DNA of 64,000 bases from contig JAOPKB010000005.1 in assembly GCA_025517485.1 (NCBI GenBank), forward strand, positions 62,001 to 126,000, given 5' to 3'. The notes under the pieces were generated by a model, which had not been told where the DNA came from, ran no database searches, and worked only from the letters and a program-made list of their open reading frames with translations. A program made the position numbers and the translations under genes. Positions 1-8,032 of the stretch are shown here, piece by piece (within the stretch, counting starts at the first letter, position 1; the number at the start of each line of letters is the position of its first letter). The stretch comes from Natronoglomus mannanivorans (GTDB lineage Archaea; Halobacteriota; Halobacteria; Halobacteriales; Natrialbaceae).

Positions 1-650
1 CGCTCGGAACGGCCAGTGTCGTCCTCCCGCTGCGCCACCCGCTCCACGTCGCGAAGAGCGCAGCCTCGGTCGACCGACTCTCCGACGGTCGGCTCGTGAT
101 GGGCGTCGCGACCGGCGACCGCGATCCCGAGTTCCCGGCGTTCGACGTCGACGCCGAGACGCGCGGCGAGGCGTTTCGCGAACACGTGGACGTCCTCCGA
201 ACCGTCTGGCGCGAGGACTTCCCCGAACTCGACTCCCAATGGGGGTCGCTCGAGGGCGAGCTCGACCTCGTTCCGAAGCCAACAACGGAGACGATTCCCC
301 TGTTGCCGACCGGCCACGCCCGTCAGTCGGTCGAGTGGATCGGCGAGCACGGCGACGGCTGGTTCTTCTATCACCTGCCGATGGACACCCTCGAGTCGTA
401 CCTCGCCGACTGGCGCGACGCCGGGGGCGAGAAGCCGTACGCGATGGCCGTCCGCACGGAACTCGCGGACGACTCCGACGCCGGTCCCGAACCGATCCAC
501 CTCGGCTACCGCGCCGGCAGCGAGTGGTTCGCCGAGTACTTCCGAGAACTCGAGGATCTGGGCGTCGATCACGTCCTCGTGTCGACGGCCGGCGACGAGC
601 CCGAACGCGAACTCACGCGGTTCGCCGAGGACGTGATCGAGCGGGTGTAG
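1..650 (+). CDS. LLM-class (luciferase-like, F420-type) oxidoreductase, 5' end outside window
   Basis: The frame is open from base 3, so 215 C-terminal residues are visible; the apparent GTG/ATG at 96-101 is internal. The upstream in-frame sequence TASVVLPLRHPLHVAKSAAS followed by DRLSDGRLVMGVATGD is the typical strand/helix core of bacterial-luciferase-like TIM barrels that use F420 or FMN. It is probably a soluble flavin- or F420-dependent monooxygenase or dehydrogenase. The cofD gene near 28 kb shows that the host makes F420, which fits but does not prove F420 use here. Substrate unknown. Confidence 0.85.
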   Translation, partial: LGTASVVLPLRHPLHVAKSAASVDRLSDGRLVMGVATGDRDPEFPAFDVDAETRGEAFREHVDVLRTVWREDFPELDSQWGSLEGELDLVPKPTTETIPLLPTGHARQSVEWIGEHGDGWFFYHLPMDTLESYLADWRDAGGEKPYAMAVRTELADDSDAGPEPIHLGYRAGSEWFAEYFRELEDLGVDHVLVSTAGDEPERELTRFAEDVIERV

Positions 651-740
651 GGGGCCGTCGGTCAGACGGAAAACGGGACCCGGGCGTGTCGTGATCCTCT
701 CGCCGGCGAGTACGGAACGTACATGGAGTACAGCAGTACA

Positions 741-747
741 TTAATTA
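741..747 (+). promoter_or_regulatory. TATA box of the winged-helix/PemK operon
   Basis: The AT-rich heptamer TTAATTA lies 24-30 bases before the ATG at 771, the spacing expected of an archaeal TATA box for a leaderless transcript. This favours 771 over the upstream in-frame ATG at 723 as the real start. Confidence 0.5.
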
Positions 748-770
748 CGTTAGCACTCGAATCACGTCGT

Positions 771-1136
771 ATGCCGGTGAGTATCGACGACTTCGAGTCC
801 GGAGAACTACCACGAGAGCCGAGTGTTCCGGAGCAGGTACTCGCCTATCTCTACAGGTACCGAGAGCAGGCGTTCACTCGGTCGGAGATCGCGACCGGAA
901 TCGACGAAGATTCGAATACCGTGGGGACTGCCCTCTCGAGACTGAAGGATCGGGATCTCGTCCGCCACAAAGGAGAGTATTGGGCGATAACGGACGACCT
1001 GGAACGGGTGACTGGTGCCTACGATCTCCACACCACGACCGAGAGACTCGACGAGGAAGACGGTGGAATCGACGCGACTGAGTGGGAGTCCGCTGCACCG
1101 GATATGCCTCATCCAAGCGAACGAGACGATCGATAG
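771..1136 (+). CDS. Winged-helix DNA-binding protein, probable antitoxin/autoregulator
   Basis: This is a 121-residue protein (start chosen by the TATA position; ATG at 723 is the alternative). Residues about 15-75 read as a MarR/ArsR-like winged helix: VPEQVLAYLYRY, then TRSEIATGIDEDSNTVGTAL (recognition helix), then LKDRDLVRHKGEYW (wing). The acidic tail of about 45 residues could bind a partner. Its TAG stop directly abuts the ATG of the PemK/MazF-like gene, so the two are almost certainly co-translated. The inferred role is to repress the operon and neutralise the toxin. The DNA site and pairing are inferred from position. Confidence 0.75.
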   Translation: MPVSIDDFESGELPREPSVPEQVLAYLYRYREQAFTRSEIATGIDEDSNTVGTALSRLKDRDLVRHKGEYWAITDDLERVTGAYDLHTTTERLDEEDGGIDATEWESAAPDMPHPSERDDR

Positions 1137-1472
1137 ATGCAGCCGGAACGTGGTGACGTCGTTCGGAGTGCTGATCCGTTCAAACTGGGAACTGACAGAC
1201 AACGCCCGTGGCTGATCGTCAACAACGACACCCACCCGTTCGATCGCGAACAGTACATCGCCGTCGCCATCTCGACGACGGAATACGCTGATTCCCTGGC
1301 GCTCGAGTCCGAGGTGTGGGAGGTCGGTGGCGTCCCTCGCGAGTCGTTCGTCTCGCCGTGGGCAGTCCATTCACCACGTGCCGAGGATCTCGTCGCGTGG
1401 CAAGGTCGAGTCAAAGACGACTTTATCGATCACGTCGTCGACGAACTGGAGCTGTATCTCCAGAAACAGTGA
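1137..1472 (+). CDS. PemK/MazF-family toxin (mRNA interferase-like)
   Basis: This is 111 residues, the usual MazF size. The N-terminus RGDVVRSADPF, the RPWLIVNND strand and the following IAVAISTTEY strand match the SH3-like PemK/MazF barrel, a family of sequence-specific endoribonucleases. The start codon immediately follows the stop of the winged-helix gene. Pairing with a winged-helix protein rather than a MazE/AbrB-type antitoxin is, from memory, common in Halobacteria. Whether it is an active toxin cannot be read from sequence alone. Confidence 0.85.
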   Translation: MQPERGDVVRSADPFKLGTDRQRPWLIVNNDTHPFDREQYIAVAISTTEYADSLALESEVWEVGGVPRESFVSPWAVHSPRAEDLVAWQGRVKDDFIDHVVDELELYLQKQ

Positions 1473-1585
1473 TCGTACCTTCCTTCCTTCATCGACTGAA
1501 GTCGTGGGCGTTCGCTATCACTGTGTCAGCACGGTGCGTCGCCGGACTGTCTCGACGAAACGACGAACAGTGACAGCCGCCGGTA

Positions 1586-2521
1586 TCAGTCCTCGCCGAG
1601 CGCGTCCGCGAGGTCGTCGGCGACGTCCGCGATCGCCTCGAGAGCTCGGTCGACGTCGCGGAGCGTCATGAACCCGTGGACCATGTCGTCGTAGTTCTCG
1701 TAGCGCGTGGGAACGCCGTTACGGACGAGCTGTTCGGCGTACGCTTTGCCGCCGTCGCGGAGCGGGTCGAACCCGGCGGTGACGACCGTCGCAGGGGCGA
1801 CCCCGGAGACGTCGGCGGCGTTCGTCGGATCGGCGTACGGGTTCCGTTTGTGGATCTCGTTTCGGTAGTAGCAGTGGTCGAACCACTCCATATCCGCTTC
1901 ACTGAGGACGATACCGGTGTGCTCTCGGACGGACTGCTGGTCCTCTTCGATGCCGACAGCGGGGTACAGGAGGGTCTGACGGGCGATCTCCGGACCGTCG
2001 CGCTCGGCGGCCATGAGGGCGCTGACGGCGGCGAGATTTCCACCCGCGGAGTCTCCCGCAACCGCGACCTCTCCGGTTCCGTAGATCGCGTCCGGATTCC
2101 CAGCGGCCCACTCGACGGCGGCGGACGCGTCCTCGACCGCCGCGGGGAAGGGGTGCTCCGGAGCGAGTCGGTAATCGATCGAGAGGACGGCACAGCCACT
2201 CTCTCGCGTGAGATGCCGGCAGAGCCAGTCGTGGGTCTCGAGGCTTCCGAGGACGAATCCGCCCCCGTGGAAGAACACGATCGTCGGGAAGGGGCCGTCC
2301 GCGTCCGGGAGATAGAGGCGGGCGTCGATCTCACCCGCGGGTCCCGGAATCGTTCGGTCGACGGTCGCACCGACACCCGGCGGGTTCCGGTTCTGGAGCC
2401 ACATTGCCGGCCGCGTGACGAGACGGAGGAGCTTCACCCCGCGGCGGCTGTGCGGGAGTGGAAATCGGTCCTGCCGTTCGACTGCCTCTCGCGCCTGCGG
2501 GTCGATCTGGTCGGCGTGCAT
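1586..2521 (-). CDS. Alpha/beta hydrolase, hormone-sensitive-lipase-type esterase
   Basis: This is 311 residues from ATG at 2521 (an upstream extension to 2632 is open but lacks family sequence). It carries the HSL-family oxyanion motif FFHGGGFVLG, the nucleophile elbow AGDSAGGN, the acid in TAGFDPLRD and the His in DDMVHGFM, so the Ser-Asp-His triad is complete. The family hydrolyses short-chain esters in the cytoplasm. It is monocistronic and convergent with the PemK operon. The physiological substrate is unknown. Confidence 0.9.
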   Translation of the reverse strand: MHADQIDPQAREAVERQDRFPLPHSRRGVKLLRLVTRPAMWLQNRNPPGVGATVDRTIPGPAGEIDARLYLPDADGPFPTIVFFHGGGFVLGSLETHDWLCRHLTRESGCAVLSIDYRLAPEHPFPAAVEDASAAVEWAAGNPDAIYGTGEVAVAGDSAGGNLAAVSALMAAERDGPEIARQTLLYPAVGIEEDQQSVREHTGIVLSEADMEWFDHCYYRNEIHKRNPYADPTNAADVSGVAPATVVTAGFDPLRDGGKAYAEQLVRNGVPTRYENYDDMVHGFMTLRDVDRALEAIADVADDLADALGED

Positions 2522-3067
2522 CACTGATTGTTTGGAAAATCGACAGTAAATCGCTTGTGCTCCGGGCGTCAGTATGGGTCGTGTGAGCCACCCACAGCCG
2601 GATTCGGGGGTTCGACTCGAGTCGTCTCCCAATTCGGTCGCTCGTTCGGCTCCAGGCGCCCGCCGAGACTGCTGTGGATACTGTCGGCCCTGGGTACCTG
2701 GCTCGAGCGGACTCCACCGGACGCGTCAGTAGACGTCTCTGAGGATACGCTTCGTCACGTACTCGAAAGGATATCGCCCGGAACACTAACGTCCGACCTC
2801 ATCCCGTGGCGGCGTGCCGCGTCGGTCGGCTAACCCTCGTGCCAGGCGGTGCGCGGTCCAGTGACCGCGACTTGTGAGACGGCGTCAGCCGTCGAGTGCG
2901 TGGCCCACTGGCCACGTCTTTACCGTGTGGTTCCTGAGGGAACCACGACCGCAACCGTAACTGCAACTGCAACCGCAAACGACTGTCGCGCGCCCGGGTT
3001 CGCCGTGCTGTCATCGCACCCGAGTGGGTAGGCTCGGCCGGGGACTGAAGGCACGCACGGGAGCTAG
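2522..3067. other. Gene-free stretch upstream of the IS200/IS605 element
   Basis: About 545 bases without a convincing gene; the open frames here have atypical composition. The only structure seen is the perfect 8-bp hairpin GTGGTTCC-TGAG-GGAACCAC at 2927-2946, followed by an imperfect CAACYG-type short repeat to about 2980. The left end of the IS element probably lies in the last part, but I could not define it. Confidence 0.4.
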
Positions 3068-3376
3068 GGCGTACGGACTCAAAACGCTTTCTCGTCGGTG
3101 TTACACAGAATCGAGGAGAAAGCCGACGAACTCGGCCTCGACATCCTCCGACTGGCAATCCAGCCCGACCACGTCCACGTGTTCATCACGGGCAACCCGA
3201 AACTCTCACCGAACAAAATCATCCAACAGGTCAAGGGCTACACCTCGCGGAACCTCCGTGAGGAGTTCAACTTCGGCCTCCCGTCGATGTGGACGCGCTC
3301 GTACTTCGTCTCCAGCGCAGGAGAAGTCTCGAGTCAGACCATCGAGGAGTACATTGAAGCACAGACTGGTCGATAA
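3068..3376 (+). pseudogene. tnpA: 5'-truncated IS200/IS605 transposase tnpA
   Basis: The frame gives about 102 residues ending at TAA 3374, whereas IS200-type TnpA is usually about 130-150. The HUH motif is present (QPDHVHVF) and so is the region of the catalytic Tyr (EEYIEAQ), but the N-terminal strand and helix are missing and an in-frame TAG at 3065 precedes it. A GTG at 3098 could start a 92-residue product. It is probably an inactive remnant of the single-strand 'peel and paste' transposase. The tnpB start follows its stop by one base. Confidence 0.8.
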
Positions 3377-3377
3377 G

Positions 3378-4550
3378 ATGCATCGCGAAGTCACCACCAC
3401 GGTACGGGTCAAACTCCACTCGCTCACCGAGCGGAAAGCCCGACTTGTTGAACGCGAGTACGGCGCGTTCCAAGAGGCCGTTCACGGTGATGGCAACGCG
3501 AACCTCTACTCCGCCACCAAGCAACAGGCGGGGAAAGTCAAATCGAACAAGAACCCGCGAGCGGACACCGAACAACCCGTCGTCCTCCGCAACGACTGTA
3601 TCACCATCGAACACGACGAGGATACAGTTCTCTCGTCGTGGTGGTTCAAACTCCCCGTCTATAACTCTGAGAAGGAACGCGGGGATAGCATCTGGGTGCC
3701 CGTTCGCGTCCCCGAGAAGGACACGCACCTACTCACCGACGAGTGCATCCGCGATTCGGAACTCGTTCACCGGGACGGCGAGTGGTACGTCCACCTCGCC
3801 TGCAAGCGGTCTGTGGCCGTCGCAGACGAGTACGATGACGTTCTCGCCGTCGATATGGGTGCAAAGTGGATAGCCGTCAGCACGTTCCTCTCCGACCGAG
3901 ACACGCAGTTCCACGGCGCAGAAGTCCGGCGCGTCCGCGAACACTACAAGCAACTTCGCAAGTCCATCGGGAAGGCGAAGGTTCGTTCGGGAGCGCAGGT
4001 TATCGAACGTATCGGTGACAAGGAATCCCGAACGGTTGAACACGAGTTGCATCAGGTAGCGAACGAACTCGTCGCTCGCGCCCGAGAACGCAACGCAGTC
4101 ATCGTGTTCGGTGATATGACGGGGTTGCGCTTCGACAACGACGAGGGACGGTACGTGAACGACAAGACCCACAAGATGCCGTATGCGAAGATGGCGAACA
4201 TCCTCACGTACAAGGCCCACCTCGACGGTCGAGAGTGCCTTCCGGTCAAAGAGTACGACACCTCGCGGACGTGCTGGCGGTGTGGGTCACAGAACACGAG
4301 CCGTGAGGTGCAGGGCCGTGTTGAGTGTCACGATTGTGGACTGGACGACAACGGCGACAAGAATGGCGCGACGAACATCGGCAAACGAGCCGTCGGTAAG
4401 GACATCACGAGCCCGCTATCGACGGTGGGGGCTGCTGTGGCTCAGCCCGAAACGCAGGTCGTACTCAAGGGAACTAACGGTGAGATGGAACCTGCGAACT
4501 CCCCAGACGACGTGGGCCTAACCCTCAGTGAGGGAAGCCCACGACTTTAG
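3378..4550 (+). CDS. tnpB: RNA-guided endonuclease TnpB family protein (IS605 accessory)
   Basis: This is 390 residues from ATG 3378, one base after the tnpA stop. It has RuvC-like motifs AVDMGA (Asp159) and GDKNGATNIG (Asp327), and a zinc finger CWRCG...CHDCG (Cys299, 302, 317, 320). At the position where TnpB normally has Glu (E-D/N-L) the sequence reads VFGDMTGLR, Gly245-Asp246, so the canonical second catalytic Glu is absent or replaced by the neighbouring Asp. The stop codon lies inside the right-end hairpin, the expected location of the guide (omega) RNA scaffold. The family cleaves DNA next to a target motif to maintain the element; activity of this copy is uncertain. Confidence 0.9.
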   Translation: MHREVTTTVRVKLHSLTERKARLVEREYGAFQEAVHGDGNANLYSATKQQAGKVKSNKNPRADTEQPVVLRNDCITIEHDEDTVLSSWWFKLPVYNSEKERGDSIWVPVRVPEKDTHLLTDECIRDSELVHRDGEWYVHLACKRSVAVADEYDDVLAVDMGAKWIAVSTFLSDRDTQFHGAEVRRVREHYKQLRKSIGKAKVRSGAQVIERIGDKESRTVEHELHQVANELVARARERNAVIVFGDMTGLRFDNDEGRYVNDKTHKMPYAKMANILTYKAHLDGRECLPVKEYDTSRTCWRCGSQNTSREVQGRVECHDCGLDDNGDKNGATNIGKRAVGKDITSPLSTVGAAVAQPETQVVLKGTNGEMEPANSPDDVGLTLSEGSPRL

Positions 4551-4557
4551 TCGTGGG
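4538..4557 (+). repeat. Right-end hairpin of the IS200/IS605 element
   Basis: A perfect 8-bp stem CCCACGAC/GTCGTGGG with loop TTTA; the tnpB stop TAG is formed at the loop/stem boundary. In this family such subterminal hairpins are bound by TnpA and form part of the TnpB guide RNA. Confidence 0.8.
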
Positions 4558-4608
4558 AGAAGTCACGTCGCAGTCGTCCGGTTCAATCTTCGTCGAAACC
4601 GAGATTGC

Positions 4609-5478
4609 TCACCCAGCGTCGGACTCGAGAAACGCCGTCGCGTTCGCGTCGTTTTCGCTTTCGTTTTTGTACCCACTGTCGTCGTCACCGTCACCATCTT
4701 GCGCCGACAGCCACGCCTCGTACGCGTCGGACTCGAGGACGACGACCGTCCCCGTCATCCCCGCGTGGCCAGAACCACAGAACTCGGTACACCGGACGTC
4801 GTACTCGCCGGGTTCGGACGCGACGGTCCGGACCCGGGTGTACTCGCCGGGGATCGCGTCCTGTCTGACCGCGAGTTCGGGGACGAGCAGCGAGTGGACG
4901 ACATCGTCGCTGGTCAGCCAGATCGTGACGTTCTCGTCGGCGGGGATCACGATCTCGTTTCGGGTCGTCACCTCGGCGTCGGGATACGACGCGTTCCAGT
5001 CCCACTGGGAGGCCCGGACGTACACGTCCGTGTCGTCGCCGGCGTCGAGGCTCTCGAGTCCGTCCTGTTCTTCCGACCCGTCGACCTCGACGGACTGGTC
5101 GGGAGAGACGTAGGGGCTCGCGAGCACCGAGTAGCTGGCGATACCGACGAACAGCAGGACGACCGCGGCCGCGAGCGTCCAGGAAATCTCGAGTGTCGGG
5201 CCGGGTCCGAGTTCCGGCCCCGTTCTCGCGTCCAATCCACTGCCATCGTCCGCCGACGCCCGCTCGTCGGGCACACGAAATCGAACGACGGCGTAGGCGA
5301 ACGCGCCGAGAACGGCGAGTGCGATCGGAATCGCGACGGTGAGCAACTGTGACTCGAGGCCGTCGACGAGAGCGCGGTTCTCTGACTGGGCTGTGACCGT
5401 GGTGGAGAGCGCGAGGATGCCCACGAGGAGCACCGACAGGGTAAGGGCCGTTAGGAGGGGAGGGAGGCGGCGGCGCAT
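4609..5478 (-). CDS. Cytochrome c oxidase subunit II-like CuA protein (orphan)
   Basis: This is 289 residues from ATG 5478. There is an N-terminal hydrophobic signal/anchor at 6-30 and two membrane spans around 42-66 and 98-120. The external cupredoxin domain carries all CuA ligands: His195 (VVHSLLVP), then Cys230-x-Glu232-x-Cys234, His238 and Met241 in CTEFCGSGHAGM. It would accept electrons from a blue copper protein or cytochrome and pass them to a haem-copper subunit I, but no coxA lies next to it. The complete oxidase locus is at 52.1-55.4 kb. The C-terminal tail is very acidic. It converges on the IS element. Confidence 0.9.
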   Translation of the reverse strand: MRRRLPPLLTALTLSVLLVGILALSTTVTAQSENRALVDGLESQLLTVAIPIALAVLGAFAYAVVRFRVPDERASADDGSGLDARTGPELGPGPTLEISWTLAAAVVLLFVGIASYSVLASPYVSPDQSVEVDGSEEQDGLESLDAGDDTDVYVRASQWDWNASYPDAEVTTRNEIVIPADENVTIWLTSDDVVHSLLVPELAVRQDAIPGEYTRVRTVASEPGEYDVRCTEFCGSGHAGMTGTVVVLESDAYEAWLSAQDGDGDDDSGYKNESENDANATAFLESDAG

Positions 5479-5640
5479 ACCGGTGATTCTCCCGAAGACT
5501 GAAATCGTTGTTCCGCACTCGCGGTGACTGTGTGTGCGCGGAGAAGGTACGGTAAACGCGAACACAAGTGCGGACGGGGTCGTGACCGCATCCGCGTTGT
5601 GATCACGACGTCGACCGCGACCGCGACACACCGACCCCGC

Positions 5641-6468
5641 TCAGATGATCTGGTAGCCGCCGTCGACGTACAGCAGGTGACCGGTGACGTAGGCCGCGTC
5701 GTCGGAAGCCAGAAACAGGTACGAGCCGGCGACGTCCTCGGTCGACCCGCGTCGTCCCATCGGGATGTCCGTCTCGATCTCCTGTGCGTCGAGGTCGGGC
5801 AACTCCGCGTCCTCGAGGATGAACCCGTCGCCGACGGTCCGCTCGAAGTCCGGATTACCGGAGCCGAACGTGGTCTCGATGATCCCCGGGGCGACGGCGT
5901 TGACCCGGACGTCGTACCGTGCCAACTCTAAGGCCGCGACGCGGGTGAGCATCATGACCGCACCCTTCGAGGCGTCGTACATCGTGTGGCCGATCTGTGC
6001 GTACTCGGAGCTGATCGAGGCCGTGTTGACGATACTGCCCGGCTCCCCGCGATCGAGCATGTCCCTGGCGGCGGCGCGACAGCCGGCGAAGACGCCGCGG
6101 ACGTTGATCGCGAGTACCTGATCGAACGCGTCGGCGTCGGTCTCGAGCAGCGTTCCGTGGCGGTAGATCGCGGCGTTGTTGACCATCACGTCGACGCCGC
6201 CGAACTCCCTGGCGGCCTCGACGACCGCACCCACGTCGTCGGGGTCCGAGACGTCCGTCTCGACGAACGTCGCTCGACCACCGGCGTCCTCGACGAGTTC
6301 GTGGGTCGGTGCCGACTCATCGTCTTCCTTGGGCTGTTCGCGGATGTCCGCGACGATCACCGTCGCGCCCGCCTCGCCGAAGCGCCGAGCGACCTCGCGG
6401 CCGATTCCCGATGTCCCGCCGGTCACGATCACCGTCTCGTCGGCAAAATCGTAGGTCGTCGTTCCCAT
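5641..6468 (-). CDS. SDR-family oxidoreductase
   Basis: This is 275 residues. It has the classical SDR features in order: nucleotide motif TGGTSGIG, MVNNAAIY, catalytic Ser in SISSEYAQ, and Tyr-x3-Lys in MYDASKGAV, plus RVNAVAPGII and a C-terminal YVTGHLLYVDGG. An acidic insertion (about residues 44-60) extends the loop after the second strand. It is a cytoplasmic NAD(P)-dependent alcohol/ketone or sugar dehydrogenase with unknown substrate. It stands alone; upstream (6469-6730) no gene is seen. Confidence 0.9.
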   Translation of the reverse strand: MGTTTYDFADETVIVTGGTSGIGREVARRFGEAGATVIVADIREQPKEDDESAPTHELVEDAGGRATFVETDVSDPDDVGAVVEAAREFGGVDVMVNNAAIYRHGTLLETDADAFDQVLAINVRGVFAGCRAAARDMLDRGEPGSIVNTASISSEYAQIGHTMYDASKGAVMMLTRVAALELARYDVRVNAVAPGIIETTFGSGNPDFERTVGDGFILEDAELPDLDAQEIETDIPMGRRGSTEDVAGSYLFLASDDAAYVTGHLLYVDGGYQII

Positions 6469-6730
6469 AGATCGCCTACCTGAACGATTTACTTAGCTGT
6501 TCCCTCGAGACTCGAGACACGGTTTTGCGTCGAATACGGAGACGAGACGGCGTCGAAAATCGCCTGTCCACGGCGTCTCGAGGGCCACCCCGAAAGCACC
6601 CGAAGCTATGTGGCGTCCTCCCACTATCTGACACACGCTTCGAGATGAACGCAACCGCTCCGAACGGAATCGACGGCCGCGACCGACCCGTCCGGGTGGA
6701 ATCGTCCGTACCGGAATCGGGGGACTCGAG

Positions 6731-7933
6731 ATGACCACCGACGACGTCCCCGGTGACCGAACTCGGGAGGGTGTGCCACTTTACACGCCGCCGCCGGGAA
6801 CGCCGGGAGCCGGTGCGATGTATCCTCGCGTCGTGCGACTGGATTACGACGAGTGGGAGTCGAAGGGGGAGAGAGAAGGAGATAGTGAGACGCTGCTCGC
6901 GACGTTCGAGCACTATCGGAGTGCCGACGAGGAGTACGCACCGCAGCCGTACTTTCCGATCTATCGCAGCACCGACGGTGGAGAGAGCTGGTCACAGTTC
7001 GCCGAAATTCACGACACCCAAAACGACTGGGGACTGCGATACCAGCCGGTCCTGTTCGAGCTTCCCGAGCCGATCGGCCCCTGGCCGGCGGGGACGGTGC
7101 TGGCGGCGGGGAACTCGATTCCCGCCGACCGGTCGCGGACGAAGATCGACGTCTACGCGAGCGAGGACCACGGGCGAACGTGGTCGTTCGTGAGCACGGT
7201 CGCGACCGGCGGGAGAGCCGCCCCGGGGGTCGGTGCGACGCCGGTCTGGGAACCGGAGTTCGCCCTCGACGCCGACGGCAATCTCGTCTGTTACTTCGCC
7301 GACGAACGCCACAGCGAGAAGGGATACGACCAGTGTATCGGTCACCGCGTCTCCCACGACGGCGGCCGGACGTGGGACGAACAGGTACTCGACGTGGCCA
7401 TCCCGAACAGTGAGGATCGCCCAGGGATGCCCATCGTGACGACGCTGCCCGACGGACGCTACGCGATGGTGTACGAGATCGTCGGGCCGACGTACGACGG
7501 CGGCGTCTTTATCGAGACGTCGCCGGACGGCACGTCGTGGGGCGACCCAGCAGTAATCGGGTCGCCGGTCCGGACCGCGGACGGGCACCAGTTGACGAAC
7601 GGCCCGTACGTCGCGTGGACGCCCGCGGGCGGCGACGACGGGACCGTTCTCGTCTCGGGGAAGACGCTGCGCGACCGAGACGGTGGGCGGGCATCAGGAA
7701 GCGGACGGACGCTCCTCGCCACGACCGACTTCGAGGACTTCGGCTCGTGGACGCCGGTCTCCGCACCGCTGTGGTTCGACGACGAACTCGTCGTCGAGCA
7801 GCGGACGGTCGGCTGGACCACCCCGCTGCTCCCGACTCGAGACGGCTCGGAACTGCTCCAGCTGACCTCCACGTTCGTCGACGAGGGGCGCTGTGAGATC
7901 CGGTACGCGTCCGGGGCGCTCGAGTTGGAGTGA
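6731..7933 (+). CDS. Sialidase/neuraminidase-like beta-propeller (BNR/Asp-box) protein
   Basis: This is 400 residues with repeated Asp-box motifs: RSTDGGESW (about 79-87), ASEDHGRTW, SHDGGRTW and a weaker SPDGTSW. These are the loop motifs of six-bladed sialidase propellers. No signal peptide is visible, so it would act in the cytoplasm unless the start lies elsewhere. The family hydrolyses glycosidic bonds of sialic or related acids, but many archaeal members have unknown substrates and propeller folds also occur in non-sialidases. It is flanked by two SDR genes on the other strand. Confidence 0.8.
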   Translation: MTTDDVPGDRTREGVPLYTPPPGTPGAGAMYPRVVRLDYDEWESKGEREGDSETLLATFEHYRSADEEYAPQPYFPIYRSTDGGESWSQFAEIHDTQNDWGLRYQPVLFELPEPIGPWPAGTVLAAGNSIPADRSRTKIDVYASEDHGRTWSFVSTVATGGRAAPGVGATPVWEPEFALDADGNLVCYFADERHSEKGYDQCIGHRVSHDGGRTWDEQVLDVAIPNSEDRPGMPIVTTLPDGRYAMVYEIVGPTYDGGVFIETSPDGTSWGDPAVIGSPVRTADGHQLTNGPYVAWTPAGGDDGTVLVSGKTLRDRDGGRASGSGRTLLATTDFEDFGSWTPVSAPLWFDDELVVEQRTVGWTTPLLPTRDGSELLQLTSTFVDEGRCEIRYASGALELE

Positions 7934-8032
7934 GTCGGGGTCAGAGTCGGAGTTTTTGGACGCTCTCGAGTCTCGGTCGCGAGTATCGACTATCGTCACC
8001 CACGCCACACCGTTCCTGTCAAACGGACGCCA

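Larger units (their letters stand above)
3040..4566 (+). mobile_element. IS200/IS605-family element with degraded tnpA
   Basis: The element contains truncated tnpA, intact tnpB and a right end with two hairpins: CCCTC/GAGGG at 4522-4534 and CCCACGAC-TTTA-GTCGTGGG at 4538-4557, followed by a GTCAC terminus at about 4566. The second element in the window also ends in GTCAC shortly after its hairpin, which is why I place the right boundary there. The left boundary is only approximate because no left-end hairpin was found. With TnpA truncated the copy is probably not autonomous. Confidence 0.7.
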
